NCBI RefSeq assembly: GCF_003130405.1
Contig: NZ_QEAS01000008.1
Location: forward strand, 1-43,809
DNA from: Pararcticibacter amylolyticus
GTDB taxonomy: Bacteria > Bacteroidota > Bacteroidia > Sphingobacteriales > Sphingobacteriaceae
Direction: 5' to 3'
Length of the DNA: 43,809 nucleotides
In this document: positions 1-8,229 of the stretch, piece by piece
How the letters are laid out: each line of letters starts with the position of its first letter
How positions within the stretch are numbered: position 1 is the stretch's first letter
Notes under the pieces: generated by a model
Told to the model about the DNA's origin: nothing
Database searches by the model: none
The model's input: the letters and a program-made list of their open reading frames with translations, nothing else
Program-made: the position numbers and the translations under genes

Positions 1-348
1 GCGATCCTGGCGGCTTTCAGGACGACGGAGCCTCTTTCGTTGCAGGAGCCGCTGAAAGTGAGGAAAGAGGCCGGGGGGCGTCACCCGGGCTTGTGTTATG
101 CGGGGAATGAGTTGCTGGAAAAGATGGCTGAGGTGGCGCAGAAGCGGAAGGCGAGGGAGCAAAGGGGCGGCCGGAGGGTTCGGGCGGATGGGATAGCGGG
201 AGATGGCATGGGGAGAAACGGGCCGGAGGGTGTTGTGGAGAATGAGAGGGGGGGGAGTTCGGAGGGTGTGTTGAGCGCGAAGGAAAGATTGAGCACTGAT
301 GGTGATGAAGGGATGCCTTTTGTATTGGGAAAGAGGTTTTCTCTTTAA
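1..348 (+). CDS. 3' end of an unidentified CDS (5' part outside window)
   Basis: Frame 1 is open from the first base to the TAA at 346-348, so this is probably the tail of a gene that starts upstream of the window; a TTG at 40 is unlikely to be a true start. The visible 115 residues begin with a short helical, Lys/Glu/Arg-rich stretch (around LLEKMAEVAQKRKAREQ) and then become low-complexity and Gly/Arg/Glu-rich, ending GKRFSL. Base composition is clearly more G-rich than the rest of the window. I do not recognise the family. It could also be a spurious frame in a GC-rich stretch. The last codons form the first copy of an 18-base tandem repeat that continues past the stop. Confidence 0.35.
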   Translation, partial: AILAAFRTTEPLSLQEPLKVRKEAGGRHPGLCYAGNELLEKMAEVAQKRKAREQRGGRRVRADGIAGDGMGRNGPEGVVENERGGSSEGVLSAKERLSTDGDEGMPFVLGKRFSL

Positions 349-385
349 AGGTGGTTTTCTCTTTAAAACGGGTTTCTCTTTAAGG
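336..385. repeat. Short tandem repeat, about 18-base unit, nearly three copies
   Basis: The core GGTTTTCTCTTTAAA occurs at about 335-349 and again at about 353-367, with a third, slightly shortened copy (GGTTTCTCTTTAAGG) at about 371-385. The first copy covers the final codons and stop of the gene ending at 348, so each repeat recreates the same Phe-Ser-Leu-stop ending. This looks like slippage or local duplication of a gene end. Confidence 0.7.
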
Positions 386-860
386 GAAGGAATATAGGGG
401 CGGCCTTAAATGGGGGTCGAAGGGATGAGCTGTAAGACATCCTGGCTGGGTCTTTGCAGAAAGAAAGTATGGCAAAATGGGAAAAGCAAGATGGTAATGT
501 GAAGGATTGCCAGTTACACCTCATAATTTAATGCGGTAGTTGACGGATGGTTAACATGGCAACGTGATGGGTTTCGATTGGCCTATCCATAAGCAGGAGA
601 GAGGTATGGTACATGCGTGAATCCTATAATTCTCTCAGTCCTCACCAATTCCTTTTTTATGTCGGATGTAAAAGGTTGGTTAAACGTTTTAGTTAAAAAC
701 AGCTGCTGCTTTCTCATGACCGGCCGTTTAGAAAAATTCTTCGTTTGAAACTTTTTCAAGTAAAAATTCCTTCCTTTAAGAGCGGAAAATTCAATCCATT
801 TTACCCCAACTCCGCAGCAAAAAAATATAAAACATTCTCAGCTGGGTTATCCTTCCTACC

Positions 861-889
861 ACTTATAACTTATTACCTATAACTTATTT
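861..889. repeat. AT-rich dispersed repeat (ACTTATAACTTA type)
   Basis: ACTTATAACTTA at 861-872 is followed by a degenerate copy at 878-889. The same 12-mer recurs in inverse orientation in the tandem array at 11313-11337. Both copies are intergenic. It may be a small dispersed intergenic repeat of this genome or chance in AT-rich DNA. Confidence 0.4.
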
Positions 890-946
890 ATTGCACTTTT
901 CTGATTAAAATATTGTAAAAATTAGCTAAAAAATTCATAAAAGTCC

Positions 947-954
947 TAAATTTG
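947..954 (+). promoter_or_regulatory. Possible Bacteroidota -7 box for serC
   Basis: TAAATTTG matches the TAnnTTTG -7 consensus of the Bacteroidota primary sigma factor and lies 25 bases before the serC ATG, giving a short leader. No TTG sits at the usual 17-23 base distance upstream (the nearest is at 913-915, 31 bases away), so the call rests on the -7 box alone. Confidence 0.4.
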
Positions 955-979
955 GCGCTTCAACAAAACAAACTAAACA

Positions 980-2047
980 ATGAAGTATAATTTCGGCGCA
1001 GGCCCGTGTATTTTACCCCAGGAAGTGTTTAAACAAGCCTCTGAAGCAGTATTGAATTTTAATGGTACAGGTTTGTCTATTCTAGAGATTTCGCACAGGG
1101 CGCCGGAATTTGAAGCTGTAATGGATGAGTCTGTTCATTTAGTAAAGGAACTGCTAAACGTACCTTCAGGTTATTCTGTATTGTTTTTACAGGGAGGTGC
1201 GAGTCTTCAGTTTTCAATGGTGCCGGCAAATCTATTGGCCGAAGGTCAGACTGCTGCATATCTTGACACCGGTGCATGGGCAAGTAAGGCAATGAAAGAA
1301 GCAAAGCTGTTCGGTAATGTACAAGTGGTTGCTTCTTCTAAGGAATCTAATTACACCTACATTCCAAAGGATTATGAGATCCCTGCTGATGCAGCGTATT
1401 TTCATTGCACCTCTAATAACACTATTTTCGGTACGGAACTGTTTTCGTTCCCGAAAACCCCTGTTCCGATGGTAAGCGATATGTCTTCTGACATTTTCAG
1501 CAGGGAGATCAATGTAGAGGACTTCGGTCTTATCTATGCAGGGGCTCAAAAGAATCTGGGTCCTGCGGGTGTGGTACTGGTACTGGTGAAAGATGAATTG
1601 TTAGGTAAGTCGGGCAGGAAATTGCCTTCTATGCTTGATTATAAGATCCATGCAGATAACAAATCCCTTTACAACACGCCGCCTGTATTTTCTATTTATA
1701 CAGCTATGCTGAATTTAAGATGGCTAAAGGCTAAAGGTGGTGTGGGACAAATGGAGAAGGAAAATACGGCTAAGGCAGCTGCTCTTTATGAAGAAATTGA
1801 CAGAAACCCTATTTTTAAGGGAACCTGTCAGCCGGAAGACCGTTCCCGGATGAATGTGTGCTTTGTTACCGAAAATCCGGAGCATGAAAAGCCCTTCCTT
1901 AAATTAGCGGAAGAACGCGGAATGATCGGTATTAAAGGTCACAGGAGCGTAGGTGGTTTCAGGGCTTCTATATATAATGCTTTGCCTATCACAAGTGTAT
2001 ATAGCCTGGTGGAGGTAATGCAGGAATTCGCCCAAAAGAACGCCTGA
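980..2047 (+). CDS. serC: Phosphoserine aminotransferase
   Basis: Cytoplasmic PLP enzyme that converts 3-phosphohydroxypyruvate and glutamate to phosphoserine and 2-oxoglutarate in serine biosynthesis; in many bacteria it also acts in pyridoxal phosphate synthesis. The 355-residue product has the usual family length. It starts with the family signature [13 protein letters not shown] and has the PLP-binding lysine K191 in [10 protein letters not shown]. The C-terminal [15 protein letters not shown] is also typical, with residues that contact the substrate phosphate. The start ATG is fixed by that N-terminal motif. serA follows after 79 bases on the same strand, so the two serine-pathway genes probably form one transcription unit. 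Confidence 0.97.
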   Translation: MKYNFGAGPCILPQEVFKQASEAVLNFNGTGLSILEISHRAPEFEAVMDESVHLVKELLNVPSGYSVLFLQGGASLQFSMVPANLLAEGQTAAYLDTGAWASKAMKEAKLFGNVQVVASSKESNYTYIPKDYEIPADAAYFHCTSNNTIFGTELFSFPKTPVPMVSDMSSDIFSREINVEDFGLIYAGAQKNLGPAGVVLVLVKDELLGKSGRKLPSMLDYKIHADNKSLYNTPPVFSIYTAMLNLRWLKAKGGVGQMEKENTAKAAALYEEIDRNPIFKGTCQPEDRSRMNVCFVTENPEHEKPFLKLAEERGMIGIKGHRSVGGFRASIYNALPITSVYSLVEVMQEFAQKNA

Positions 2048-2086
2048 GAAGGCATCAAGACAATTTCTTAAAATACGTTTACAGCG

Positions 2087-2106
2087 GCGGGAGCTTTAGT
2101 TCCCGC
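2087..2106 (+). promoter_or_regulatory. Small stem-loop between serC and serA
   Basis: GCGGGA at 2087-2092 pairs with TCCCGC at 2101-2106 across an 8-base loop, followed by TTTCC. The short U run makes it a weak terminator at best; it could attenuate or process the serC-serA transcript. Confidence 0.4.
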
Positions 2107-2126
2107 TTTCCGGAAAAATAAAAGCA

Positions 2127-3080
2127 ATGATTAGAATACTGGCAAACGACGGTATTGACGCAGTTGGGAAGCAGCTTTTGGAGCAGGCTGGCTTCTTTGT
2201 CGATACAAACAATATCCCGCAGGATCAGCTTCCTGAAGCTCTGAAGAACTATGATGCCATCACGGTAAGAAGCGCAACGCAGGTTCGTAAAGATCTGATA
2301 GACGCCTGTCCGAATCTGAAACTGATAGGAAGAGGCGGTGTTGGAATGGACAATATAGACGTGGTGTATGCAAAGAACAAGGGGATTACAGTGGTGAATA
2401 CTCCTGCGGCATCATCTCCATCTGTTGCGGAACTGGTTTTTGCACATCTGTTTACCGGGATCCGTTTTCTTCACGATTCAAACCGGAAAATGCCTGTTGA
2501 AGGTAATACCGCGTTTAATAAGCTTAAGAAAGCTTACGCCGGAGGAATAGAGCTTAAGGGTAAGAAGATCGGGATCATTGGTTTCGGGAGAATCGGCCGG
2601 GAGACGGCAAAGATTGCTCTTGGTCTGGGCATGGAAGTCCTGGCCTATGATCTGTATGAAGTGCCCTCCGAACTGGAGCTAAGCCTTGCCGGAGGTGTTA
2701 AGGTGAATGTACCGGTAAGAAGTGCTGAGTTTAATGAACTGATCACTGAAGCTGACTTTATAAGCCTTCACATTCCTTTCCTGGATAAACCTATAATAGG
2801 AGCAGAGGAATTCCGCCGGATGAAACCTGGTATCGGGATCGTAAATTGTTCCCGCGGGGGAACGGTAGACGAGAAGGCACTTGTGGAAGCTCTTGATTCG
2901 GGAATAGTTGCTTTCGCCGGTCTCGACGTATTTGATAATGAGCCAACTCCTGCTGAAGAGCTATTAAAGCATCCAAAGATTTCGCTGACACCGCATATCG
3001 GCGCTGCCACAAACGAAGCTCAGGAAAGAATTGGAGTAGAGCTGGCGGGTCTCATTATTGACTTCTTTAAAAAAGCCTGA
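2127..3080 (+). CDS. serA: D-3-phosphoglycerate dehydrogenase (short form, no ACT domain)
   Basis: Oxidises 3-phosphoglycerate to 3-phosphohydroxypyruvate with NAD+, the first step of serine synthesis and the substrate source for SerC next door. The 317 residues contain the 2-hydroxyacid dehydrogenase layout: an N-terminal substrate half, an inserted NAD-binding domain with GFGRIG (152-157), the catalytic arginine R243 in NCSRGG, glutamate E272 in DNEP and catalytic histidine H290 in TPHIG. The protein ends right after the catalytic fold, so it lacks the C-terminal ACT domain that gives serine feedback inhibition in longer SerA proteins. A related 2-hydroxyacid dehydrogenase is possible, but adjacency to serC supports SerA. 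Confidence 0.93.
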   Translation: MIRILANDGIDAVGKQLLEQAGFFVDTNNIPQDQLPEALKNYDAITVRSATQVRKDLIDACPNLKLIGRGGVGMDNIDVVYAKNKGITVVNTPAASSPSVAELVFAHLFTGIRFLHDSNRKMPVEGNTAFNKLKKAYAGGIELKGKKIGIIGFGRIGRETAKIALGLGMEVLAYDLYEVPSELELSLAGGVKVNVPVRSAEFNELITEADFISLHIPFLDKPIIGAEEFRRMKPGIGIVNCSRGGTVDEKALVEALDSGIVAFAGLDVFDNEPTPAEELLKHPKISLTPHIGAATNEAQERIGVELAGLIIDFFKKA

Positions 3081-3107
3081 CGGTAAAATTTACAGAATGA
3101 AAAGATA

Positions 3108-3140
3108 AAGGTTGTGCAAACAGTTGTACAGCCTTTTTTT
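3108..3140 (+). terminator. Rho-independent terminator after serA
   Basis: AAGGTTGTGCA at 3108-3118 pairs over 11 positions (two G-U wobbles) with TGTACAGCCTT at 3125-3135, leaving a six-base loop and running into a T tract to 3140. It separates serCA from the following lactate dehydrogenase gene. Confidence 0.8.
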
Positions 3141-3171
3141 GTTTATAAAATAACAGTAACACAGATCAGAT

Positions 3172-4098
3172 ATGCCATTAACAACGAAAAAGACAAGGAT
3201 AGTAGTAATTGGAGTTGGTGCTGTAGGTTCCACTACGGCTTATACCCTTCTGTTAAGAGAACGGATGGATGAGCTCGTATTGATTGACGCCAACCAGGAG
3301 AAAGCGGTCGGCGATGCTTTGGATATGAACCACGGACTTCCTTTTCTCGGTCAGTCTAAAGTTTGGGCCGGTACCTATGAAGATTGTAAAGGTGCCGATA
3401 TCATTATCATAACAGCCGGTGCGGCGCAGCGTCCGGGCGAATCCCGGATTGATCTGCTGAAACGGAATGTTGCGATCTATGAGAGTATTACTTCTGAAGT
3501 TCTGAAATACAATACCGACGGCATTTTGCTGATCGCCTCAAACCCTGTCGATATCATGAGCTATTTTACCTTGAAGAAATCGGGGTGGCCTGCCAAAAGA
3601 ATCATCGGCTCCGGGACGCTGCTTGACAGTGCCAGGTTCCGCTACCTTATCGGGGAAGAACTGAAGATCGACTCGAGAAGCGTTCATGCACATATTATCG
3701 GAGAGCATGGCGATTCTGAACTGCCTTTATGGAGTCTCGCAAATATTGCAGGGACGGAACTTTCTATTTCCGGCGAGGTAAAAGACCGGATTTTTGCGAA
3801 CACCAGGGATGCTGCTTACCAGATTATAAAAGCAAAAGGAGCAACATATTATGCCATTGCTTTAGCTCTTGACCGGATTTGTACGGCAATTCTTCACAAC
3901 GAAGCAGCGGTACTAAATGTATCTACTCTGTTGGATGACTACCATGGCGTTTCGGGAGTATATCTAGGGGTTCCTTGTATTGTGGATCGTGACGGAATAA
4001 GAGATGTGCTTAAACTGAATATAAGCGATTCTGAAAAGGAGATGCTGCAAAGTTCAGCGGCCAAGCTGAAGGAAATTATAGAGTCTATTGCTTTATAG
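3172..4098 (+). CDS. ldh: L-lactate dehydrogenase
   Basis: Cytoplasmic NAD-dependent enzyme interconverting pyruvate and L-lactate. The 308 residues start with the nucleotide-binding motif GVGAVGSTTA. The substrate-specificity position is glutamine (Q86 in AGAAQRPGESR), where malate dehydrogenases have arginine; this supports lactate over malate. R92 in the mobile-loop segment, D152/R155 in LDSARFR and catalytic H179 in GEHGDSE are all present. The gene has its own upstream terminator boundary and is followed by a 380-base gap, so it is probably transcribed alone. Fermentative or redox-balancing use is inferred. Confidence 0.93.
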   Translation: MPLTTKKTRIVVIGVGAVGSTTAYTLLLRERMDELVLIDANQEKAVGDALDMNHGLPFLGQSKVWAGTYEDCKGADIIIITAGAAQRPGESRIDLLKRNVAIYESITSEVLKYNTDGILLIASNPVDIMSYFTLKKSGWPAKRIIGSGTLLDSARFRYLIGEELKIDSRSVHAHIIGEHGDSELPLWSLANIAGTELSISGEVKDRIFANTRDAAYQIIKAKGATYYAIALALDRICTAILHNEAAVLNVSTLLDDYHGVSGVYLGVPCIVDRDGIRDVLKLNISDSEKEMLQSSAAKLKEIIESIAL

Positions 4099-4478
4099 CT
4101 GCAAACTTCTGCCTTATTCATATTGCGGATCTGAGCGACCATCGTCATGGTTGCTTCAGCTTCTATGTAGCCCCATATATGCTCAGGCAGGAAAACTTTG
4201 TGCGCCTGAAGCGTATCATAATTATTTTCTGAATGGAGGTGAAATAACGCCGGCGTTTGATTATCAAGCGTTAATAAAATTCCCTTTTTGTTTTTGAAGC
4301 GTATCAAATGTGCTGTAAATTGTTATTTTTCAGTTGATTATGTGGTTGTTTCTTTTGTTTTTCCGGGGAACCACTTTATATTTGCTTTCAGATTATAGCC
4401 TGTTATTTCTAAATACATTAAACACATCAATAGGTGTCAGAAACTGATTAGCCAAATAAAATTAATTTTCAATATACT
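4099..4478. other. Intergenic region between ldh and the GH5 operon
   Basis: About 380 bases with no supported gene. The 12-mer TGAAGCGTATCA occurs twice (4207-4218 and 4295-4306). The right part carries a clear promoter (4354-4384) for the downstream operon, leaving a leader of roughly 90 bases. A minus-strand frame running back into ldh was considered and set aside. Confidence 0.6.
4354..4384 (+). promoter_or_regulatory. Bacteroidota-type promoter of the GH5-receptor-GH18 operon
   Basis: TTTG at 4354-4357 and TATATTTG at 4377-4384 are separated by 19 bases, a full match to the TTG-N19-TAnnTTTG consensus. Transcription would start near 4390. It is the best promoter in the window and would drive the GH5 gene and, given gaps of 20, 29 and 35 bases, both receptors and the GH18 gene. 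Confidence 0.75.
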
Positions 4479-6263
4479 ATGCTTAGCTCTGAAAACCGAT
4501 ATTACAATCGCGCAACATCTTTCGTATTTCTTGTCTTACCCTTACTGATTTTATGCTTGCCCATTGCGTCGATAGCTCAGGGCTTTTTACGGGCGGAAGG
4601 AAAGAAGATTGTGGACGGAGAGGGGAAAAATGTATTGTTACGGGGAATCGGTTTAGGAGGATGGATGCTCCAGGAAGGATATATGTTGAAGATTAACCGC
4701 GAGGGGCAGCAGTACAGGATCAGGCAACGTATTGAAGAATTGATAGGGCCTGAACAAACAAAGGAATTCTATGATGCATGGCTTGCTAACCACATGAGGA
4801 AGTCAGATGTGGATTCGATGAAGAAATGGGGCTTTAACTCGATACGGCTACCGATGCACTATAACCTGTATACACTGCCGGTTGAAAAAGAACCCGTTGC
4901 AGGCAGTAATACCTGGCTCGACAAGGGATTTCAATTAACAGATAGTTTATTGTCGTGGTGTAAAGCTAACAGTATGTATCTCATTCTTGATCTTCATGCC
5001 GCACCCGGTGGCCAGGGGAATGATCTGAACATCTCTGACCGCGACCCCTCCAAACCCTCATTATGGGACAGCGAAGCAAACCAGCAGAAGACGGTAGCAT
5101 TGTGGAGAAAACTTGCTGAGCGGTATGCCAATGAGCAGTGGATAGGTGGGTATGATATTATAAATGAACCGAACTGGGGATTTACTAATCCGGAAAACGA
5201 TAAGAACGGTACGGGAGAGCCGTCGAATGCACCTTTAAGAAAGCTGATGGTTGACATCACCCGTGCAATCCGGGAGGTAGATAAAAATCATTTGATCATC
5301 ATTGAGGGCAATGGCTGGGGAAACAATTACCGGGGAATTCTTCCTCCATGGGATAGCAACATGGCATTGAGTTATCATAAGTACTGGAACTTTAACGATC
5401 TTGCTTCAATAAAGGGGATCCTTGAGAGCCGGGAGAAATACAATATTCCGGTTTGGCTTGGAGAGACAGGCGAAAACTCCAATGTTTGGTTCACGGAGGC
5501 AATTCGTCTGCTTGAATCCAATAATATAGGCTGGTCGTGGTGGCCTTTGAAAAAATTAGGATCTAATAATCCTCTTGAAATAAAATCTAACCCCAATTAC
5601 GACAAGGTGGCCCGGTATTGGAATGGTGCAGGTAACAAGCCCGGTGCAAGCGATGCATACAGCGGTTTAATGGAACTAACGTCCGCGTTAAAGAGCTCAA
5701 ATAATGCAGTACATCACGATGTTATCGACGCCATGATGAGGCAACCCTTTTCTTCTGAAACCAGGCCTTTCAAATTCCATTTGATTGATAAGGATAATGT
5801 GATTCACGCTGTTAATTACGACCTTGGAAGAAACGGATACGCCTATTTTGACAAAGATACTGCTAATTACAGGGTGTCGGGACAGGACGGACGAGGGAAC
5901 CGGGGTGGTGTTTACCGGAACGACGGAGTGGATATCCGGAAGGACTCAAGCCGTTATGAAAGCTATTACATAAGTGATATTGAAGATGGAGAGTGGCTTC
6001 AATATACCATAACGGTTAAGAAGGCAGGAACATATTCGCTGGCTTTAAATGTTGCCACTCCTTCTGATAAGGGAAGCGTATCTGTTTTCATAAACGGAAC
6101 AAAGAGTGTTAACGCCATGCCACTGGCGGCGACAGGAGATTTTCATCTCTGGAGGTCGCAGGAGCTTAAAAATATTCGCTTAATCAGAGGCACGAACAAA
6201 ATCAGGATATACAGTGATAAAGGGGGGTGGAATTTGAAAGATATCCGGTTTATAGCGCATTAA
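4479..6263 (+). CDS. Secreted GH5 beta-glucanase with C-terminal CBM6
   Basis: Predicted exported glycoside hydrolase of family 5 (cellulase superfamily, resembling glucan beta-1,3- or beta-1,4-glucosidases). Residues 1-34 include a hydrophobic signal segment ending near SIAQG. A (beta/alpha)8 catalytic domain covers about 35-385, with general acid/base E230 in YDIINEPNW and nucleophile E329 in VWLGETGEN. From about 425 to the end (594) a CBM6-like module is visible: YDLGRNGYAYFDKD, the calcium/sugar-binding region around GVDI, DGEWLQYTI and the closing GGWNLKDIRFI. Fine specificity cannot be read from sequence by eye. It is the first gene of an operon with two receptors and a GH18 enzyme, so its products may be what the receptors sense. 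Confidence 0.88.
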   Translation: MLSSENRYYNRATSFVFLVLPLLILCLPIASIAQGFLRAEGKKIVDGEGKNVLLRGIGLGGWMLQEGYMLKINREGQQYRIRQRIEELIGPEQTKEFYDAWLANHMRKSDVDSMKKWGFNSIRLPMHYNLYTLPVEKEPVAGSNTWLDKGFQLTDSLLSWCKANSMYLILDLHAAPGGQGNDLNISDRDPSKPSLWDSEANQQKTVALWRKLAERYANEQWIGGYDIINEPNWGFTNPENDKNGTGEPSNAPLRKLMVDITRAIREVDKNHLIIIEGNGWGNNYRGILPPWDSNMALSYHKYWNFNDLASIKGILESREKYNIPVWLGETGENSNVWFTEAIRLLESNNIGWSWWPLKKLGSNNPLEIKSNPNYDKVARYWNGAGNKPGASDAYSGLMELTSALKSSNNAVHHDVIDAMMRQPFSSETRPFKFHLIDKDNVIHAVNYDLGRNGYAYFDKDTANYRVSGQDGRGNRGGVYRNDGVDIRKDSSRYESYYISDIEDGEWLQYTITVKKAGTYSLALNVATPSDKGSVSVFINGTKSVNAMPLAATGDFHLWRSQELKNIRLIRGTNKIRIYSDKGGWNLKDIRFIAH

Positions 6264-6283
6264 GCACGCACCGGCCAATTATT

Positions 6284-8200
6284 ATGATAAGGAAAGGATC
6301 GATTGTAAGCATCGCAGTTTGTTTTGTTTGTTTACTTGGCGGGCGTGCCCTGGCTCAAAAGACCGTAGAGCTGTTCGCCAGTACACCTGAATACATCTTC
6401 ACCTTTGGCGATGTTCAGATCCTTGAAGATCGGTCGGGCCAGCTCACGTTTGAGCAGGTGAAAAGCGGAAAGTTCGATAAACAGTTTGTTTCAAGCGGAG
6501 AAAAATATCCGAAAAACAACCATGTCAGTTCTGCGTACTGGTACCGTGTAAAAGTAAGGTATGCAGAAGAAGCTCATTCCAGTTATCTGCTTGAATTTTA
6601 TGATCAGACCATTGATGACATAACCGCATGGTTGCCTGATAACAAAGGAAAATATTCATCGGCGCAGTCAGGAGCGAAGTTCGGTTTTGATAAAAGACTG
6701 TTCAGCCATAAAAACTTCCAGTTTAGTGTTCCTGCAAATCAGAAAGGAGTTTACACCTTTTATTTCAGGATTAAATCGGCCCAGACCGTTAATGTGATCA
6801 TTGTTCACCGGTCCGTTCAGAGGTTCGTAGGTTACGCGCTGACCGAATATTTTAGTTTCGGTCTGTTTTATGGAATGATTATCATCTTTAGCTTCCATAA
6901 TCTCCTCATGTATAGTGTTATGCGGCTGAGGCAGTACCTTTACTACGTACTCTACATCATTTCGGTGGGATTATACGAAATGAGTGCCGACGGAATAGCC
7001 TTTCAGTACCTGTGGCCGGATTCTCCGCGCTGGAACGAATATGCATACTCGGTTCCGCTATTCTTTTTAAGCACGTTTGCGTTATTGTTCACGATCGACC
7101 TGTTGCATGTAAAGGTGAAGGCGCCGCGGCTCTATAAACTGATGCTGGGAGTCCTCGCCCTGAGATCCGCTTTTTTCCTGTTATGTGCCTTGTATGAAAG
7201 GAGCTGGTTTAACTACCGGGTCGTAGAATTTATTCCATTGGCTATAGCCTTTTATACAGGCTTTTATATCTGGCGAAAGGGGTATAAACCCGCCCGTTTT
7301 TTTGTTCTTGCCTATACTTTTTTATTCGTGGGCTTTGTCCTTAAGGTCCTCGTGGTGTTAGGCTATGGTCGTTTCATTCCCGGATGGATTGCACACTACA
7401 GCATGAGTTTCTGCTTTATTGCAGAAATGCTTCTTCTATCTTTTGCGATAGGTGATAAAGTTCGTTTGCTGAAAAAGAAGAAAGAAAAGGCTCAGGTGAA
7501 GATCATCAGACAAATGGAAGAGAACGCCAGGCTAAAGGATACGATGAACCAGAAGCTGGAGGTAAAAGTCCGCGAGCGTACGCAGGAAATCGTCGAAAAG
7601 ACGAACGAGGTCAGGGAGAAGTCACTTATTATTGAACAGCAAAATGAAGAGTTGCTCTCTGCCAATCAGCTTCTGCACCAGCAGTCGGAAGAAATTGCAC
7701 GTATGAACCTGCTCCTTCAGAAGGACAACCAGGAGTTGCAAACGAATATCCGAAAAGTTACTCATGACCGGATGATGTCGGCTGAAGTGGATTTCGAGGA
7801 ATTTAGCAGGACTTATCCCGACCGTGACGCATGCTTCAGTTTATTATCCAATCTGAAATGGAAAAACGGGTATGCATGCAGGAAATGTGGTAACACAAAC
7901 TATTGCAGTGGTCATTTACCTTACAGCAGGAGGTGTACAAAATGCGGATATGATGAATCTGTCATTAGTAACACCATTCTTCAGAATACCCGTATCCCTG
8001 TAAATAAAGCCTTTTATATGATATTCCTCATCTACTCAACCAGGGGCAGGATCTCCTCCCACAAGCTCTCGGAGATTACCGGTATCAGGCAGAGTACCTG
8101 CTGGATGTATAGCAGTAAGATCAGGAAGGTAATGAATGAACGAAAAAAGGAGCTGCGTAAAGCGGGCGAGCAGGGCTGGAGTAAACTTGTACTTGAATAA
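6284..8200 (+). CDS. 7TMR-DISM receptor fused to a transposase-type zinc ribbon/HTH (first copy)
   Basis: Predicted inner-membrane sensor of 638 residues. The ATG at 6284 is preferred over an upstream in-frame start at 6227 because it directly begins a signal peptide (1-24, ending RALAQ) and avoids overlap with the GH5 gene. Layout: periplasmic DISMED2-like beta domain about 30-175 (opening ILEDRSGQLTFEQV), seven-helix domain about 186-395 (SFGLFYGMIIIFSFHNLLMY to LLLSFAIGDKVRLL), long coiled coil about 395-490, then a 120-residue C-terminal unit. That unit has four zinc-ribbon cysteines (C532, C535, C551, C554) and an HTH-like segment (SHKLSEITGIRQSTCW), matching the order found at the N-terminus of IS1595/ISXO2 transposases. 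The DDE catalytic domain is absent, as are HisKA/HATPase, GGDEF and other usual outputs. Inferred role: membrane-bound transcription regulator responding to a sugar ligand. The domain reading is strong; function is inference. Confidence 0.85.
   Translation: MIRKGSIVSIAVCFVCLLGGRALAQKTVELFASTPEYIFTFGDVQILEDRSGQLTFEQVKSGKFDKQFVSSGEKYPKNNHVSSAYWYRVKVRYAEEAHSSYLLEFYDQTIDDITAWLPDNKGKYSSAQSGAKFGFDKRLFSHKNFQFSVPANQKGVYTFYFRIKSAQTVNVIIVHRSVQRFVGYALTEYFSFGLFYGMIIIFSFHNLLMYSVMRLRQYLYYVLYIISVGLYEMSADGIAFQYLWPDSPRWNEYAYSVPLFFLSTFALLFTIDLLHVKVKAPRLYKLMLGVLALRSAFFLLCALYERSWFNYRVVEFIPLAIAFYTGFYIWRKGYKPARFFVLAYTFLFVGFVLKVLVVLGYGRFIPGWIAHYSMSFCFIAEMLLLSFAIGDKVRLLKKKKEKAQVKIIRQMEENARLKDTMNQKLEVKVRERTQEIVEKTNEVREKSLIIEQQNEELLSANQLLHQQSEEIARMNLLLQKDNQELQTNIRKVTHDRMMSAEVDFEEFSRTYPDRDACFSLLSNLKWKNGYACRKCGNTNYCSGHLPYSRRCTKCGYDESVISNTILQNTRIPVNKAFYMIFLIYSTRGRISSHKLSEITGIRQSTCWMYSSKIRKVMNERKKELRKAGEQGWSKLVLE
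7790..8143 (+). other. Domesticated transposase DNA-binding domain (within first receptor)
   Basis: Codes for residues about 503-620 of the first receptor. The pattern FxxF-x5-YPDRDAC, a K-W-x-x-G-Y stretch, CxxC, basic RRC, CxxC, SVISNTILQNTRIPVNKAFY and the IS-x-x-x-LSEITGI helix pair follows the N-terminal zinc ribbon and HTH of IS1595-type transposases. Translation stops about 18 residues later, with no room for the DDE/RNase H domain, and no terminal inverted repeats flank it. It is therefore a fused, stably encoded domain and not an insertion sequence. Confidence 0.75.
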
Positions 8201-8229
8201 GGCTTTAATTAAGATTAGTATTGTTTGCT

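Larger units (their letters stand above)
349..979. other. Intergenic region upstream of serC
   Basis: This stretch of about 630 bases shows no convincing ORF. It holds the tandem repeat at its left end, an AT-rich repeat-like segment at 861-889 (ACTTATAACTTA followed by a related CTATAACTTATT) and a probable promoter element for serC near 947-954. The middle (about 390-840) shows no structure I can name. Confidence 0.6.

Noticed and set aside
3172-4098. Malate dehydrogenase
   Set aside because: The specificity residue is glutamine (Q86), as in lactate dehydrogenases, where malate dehydrogenases have arginine.
4207-4306. Direct repeat TGAAGCGTATCA (4207-4218 and 4295-4306)
   Set aside because: Only two copies of 12 bases without surrounding similarity or mobile-element features; too little to call an att site or target duplication.
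3939-4307. Minus-strand ORF of 122 codons overlapping the end of ldh
   Set aside because: It overlaps about 160 bases of a well-supported gene, has no recognised family and no promoter, and its other half lies in AT-rich DNA. Its N-terminal 70 residues look protein-like, so it is noted but not annotated.
7790-8200. IS1595-family insertion sequence or transposase remnant
   Set aside because: The zinc ribbon and HTH are in frame with an intact receptor, occur in the same place in two paralogues with ligands intact, and lack the DDE domain and terminal inverted repeats.
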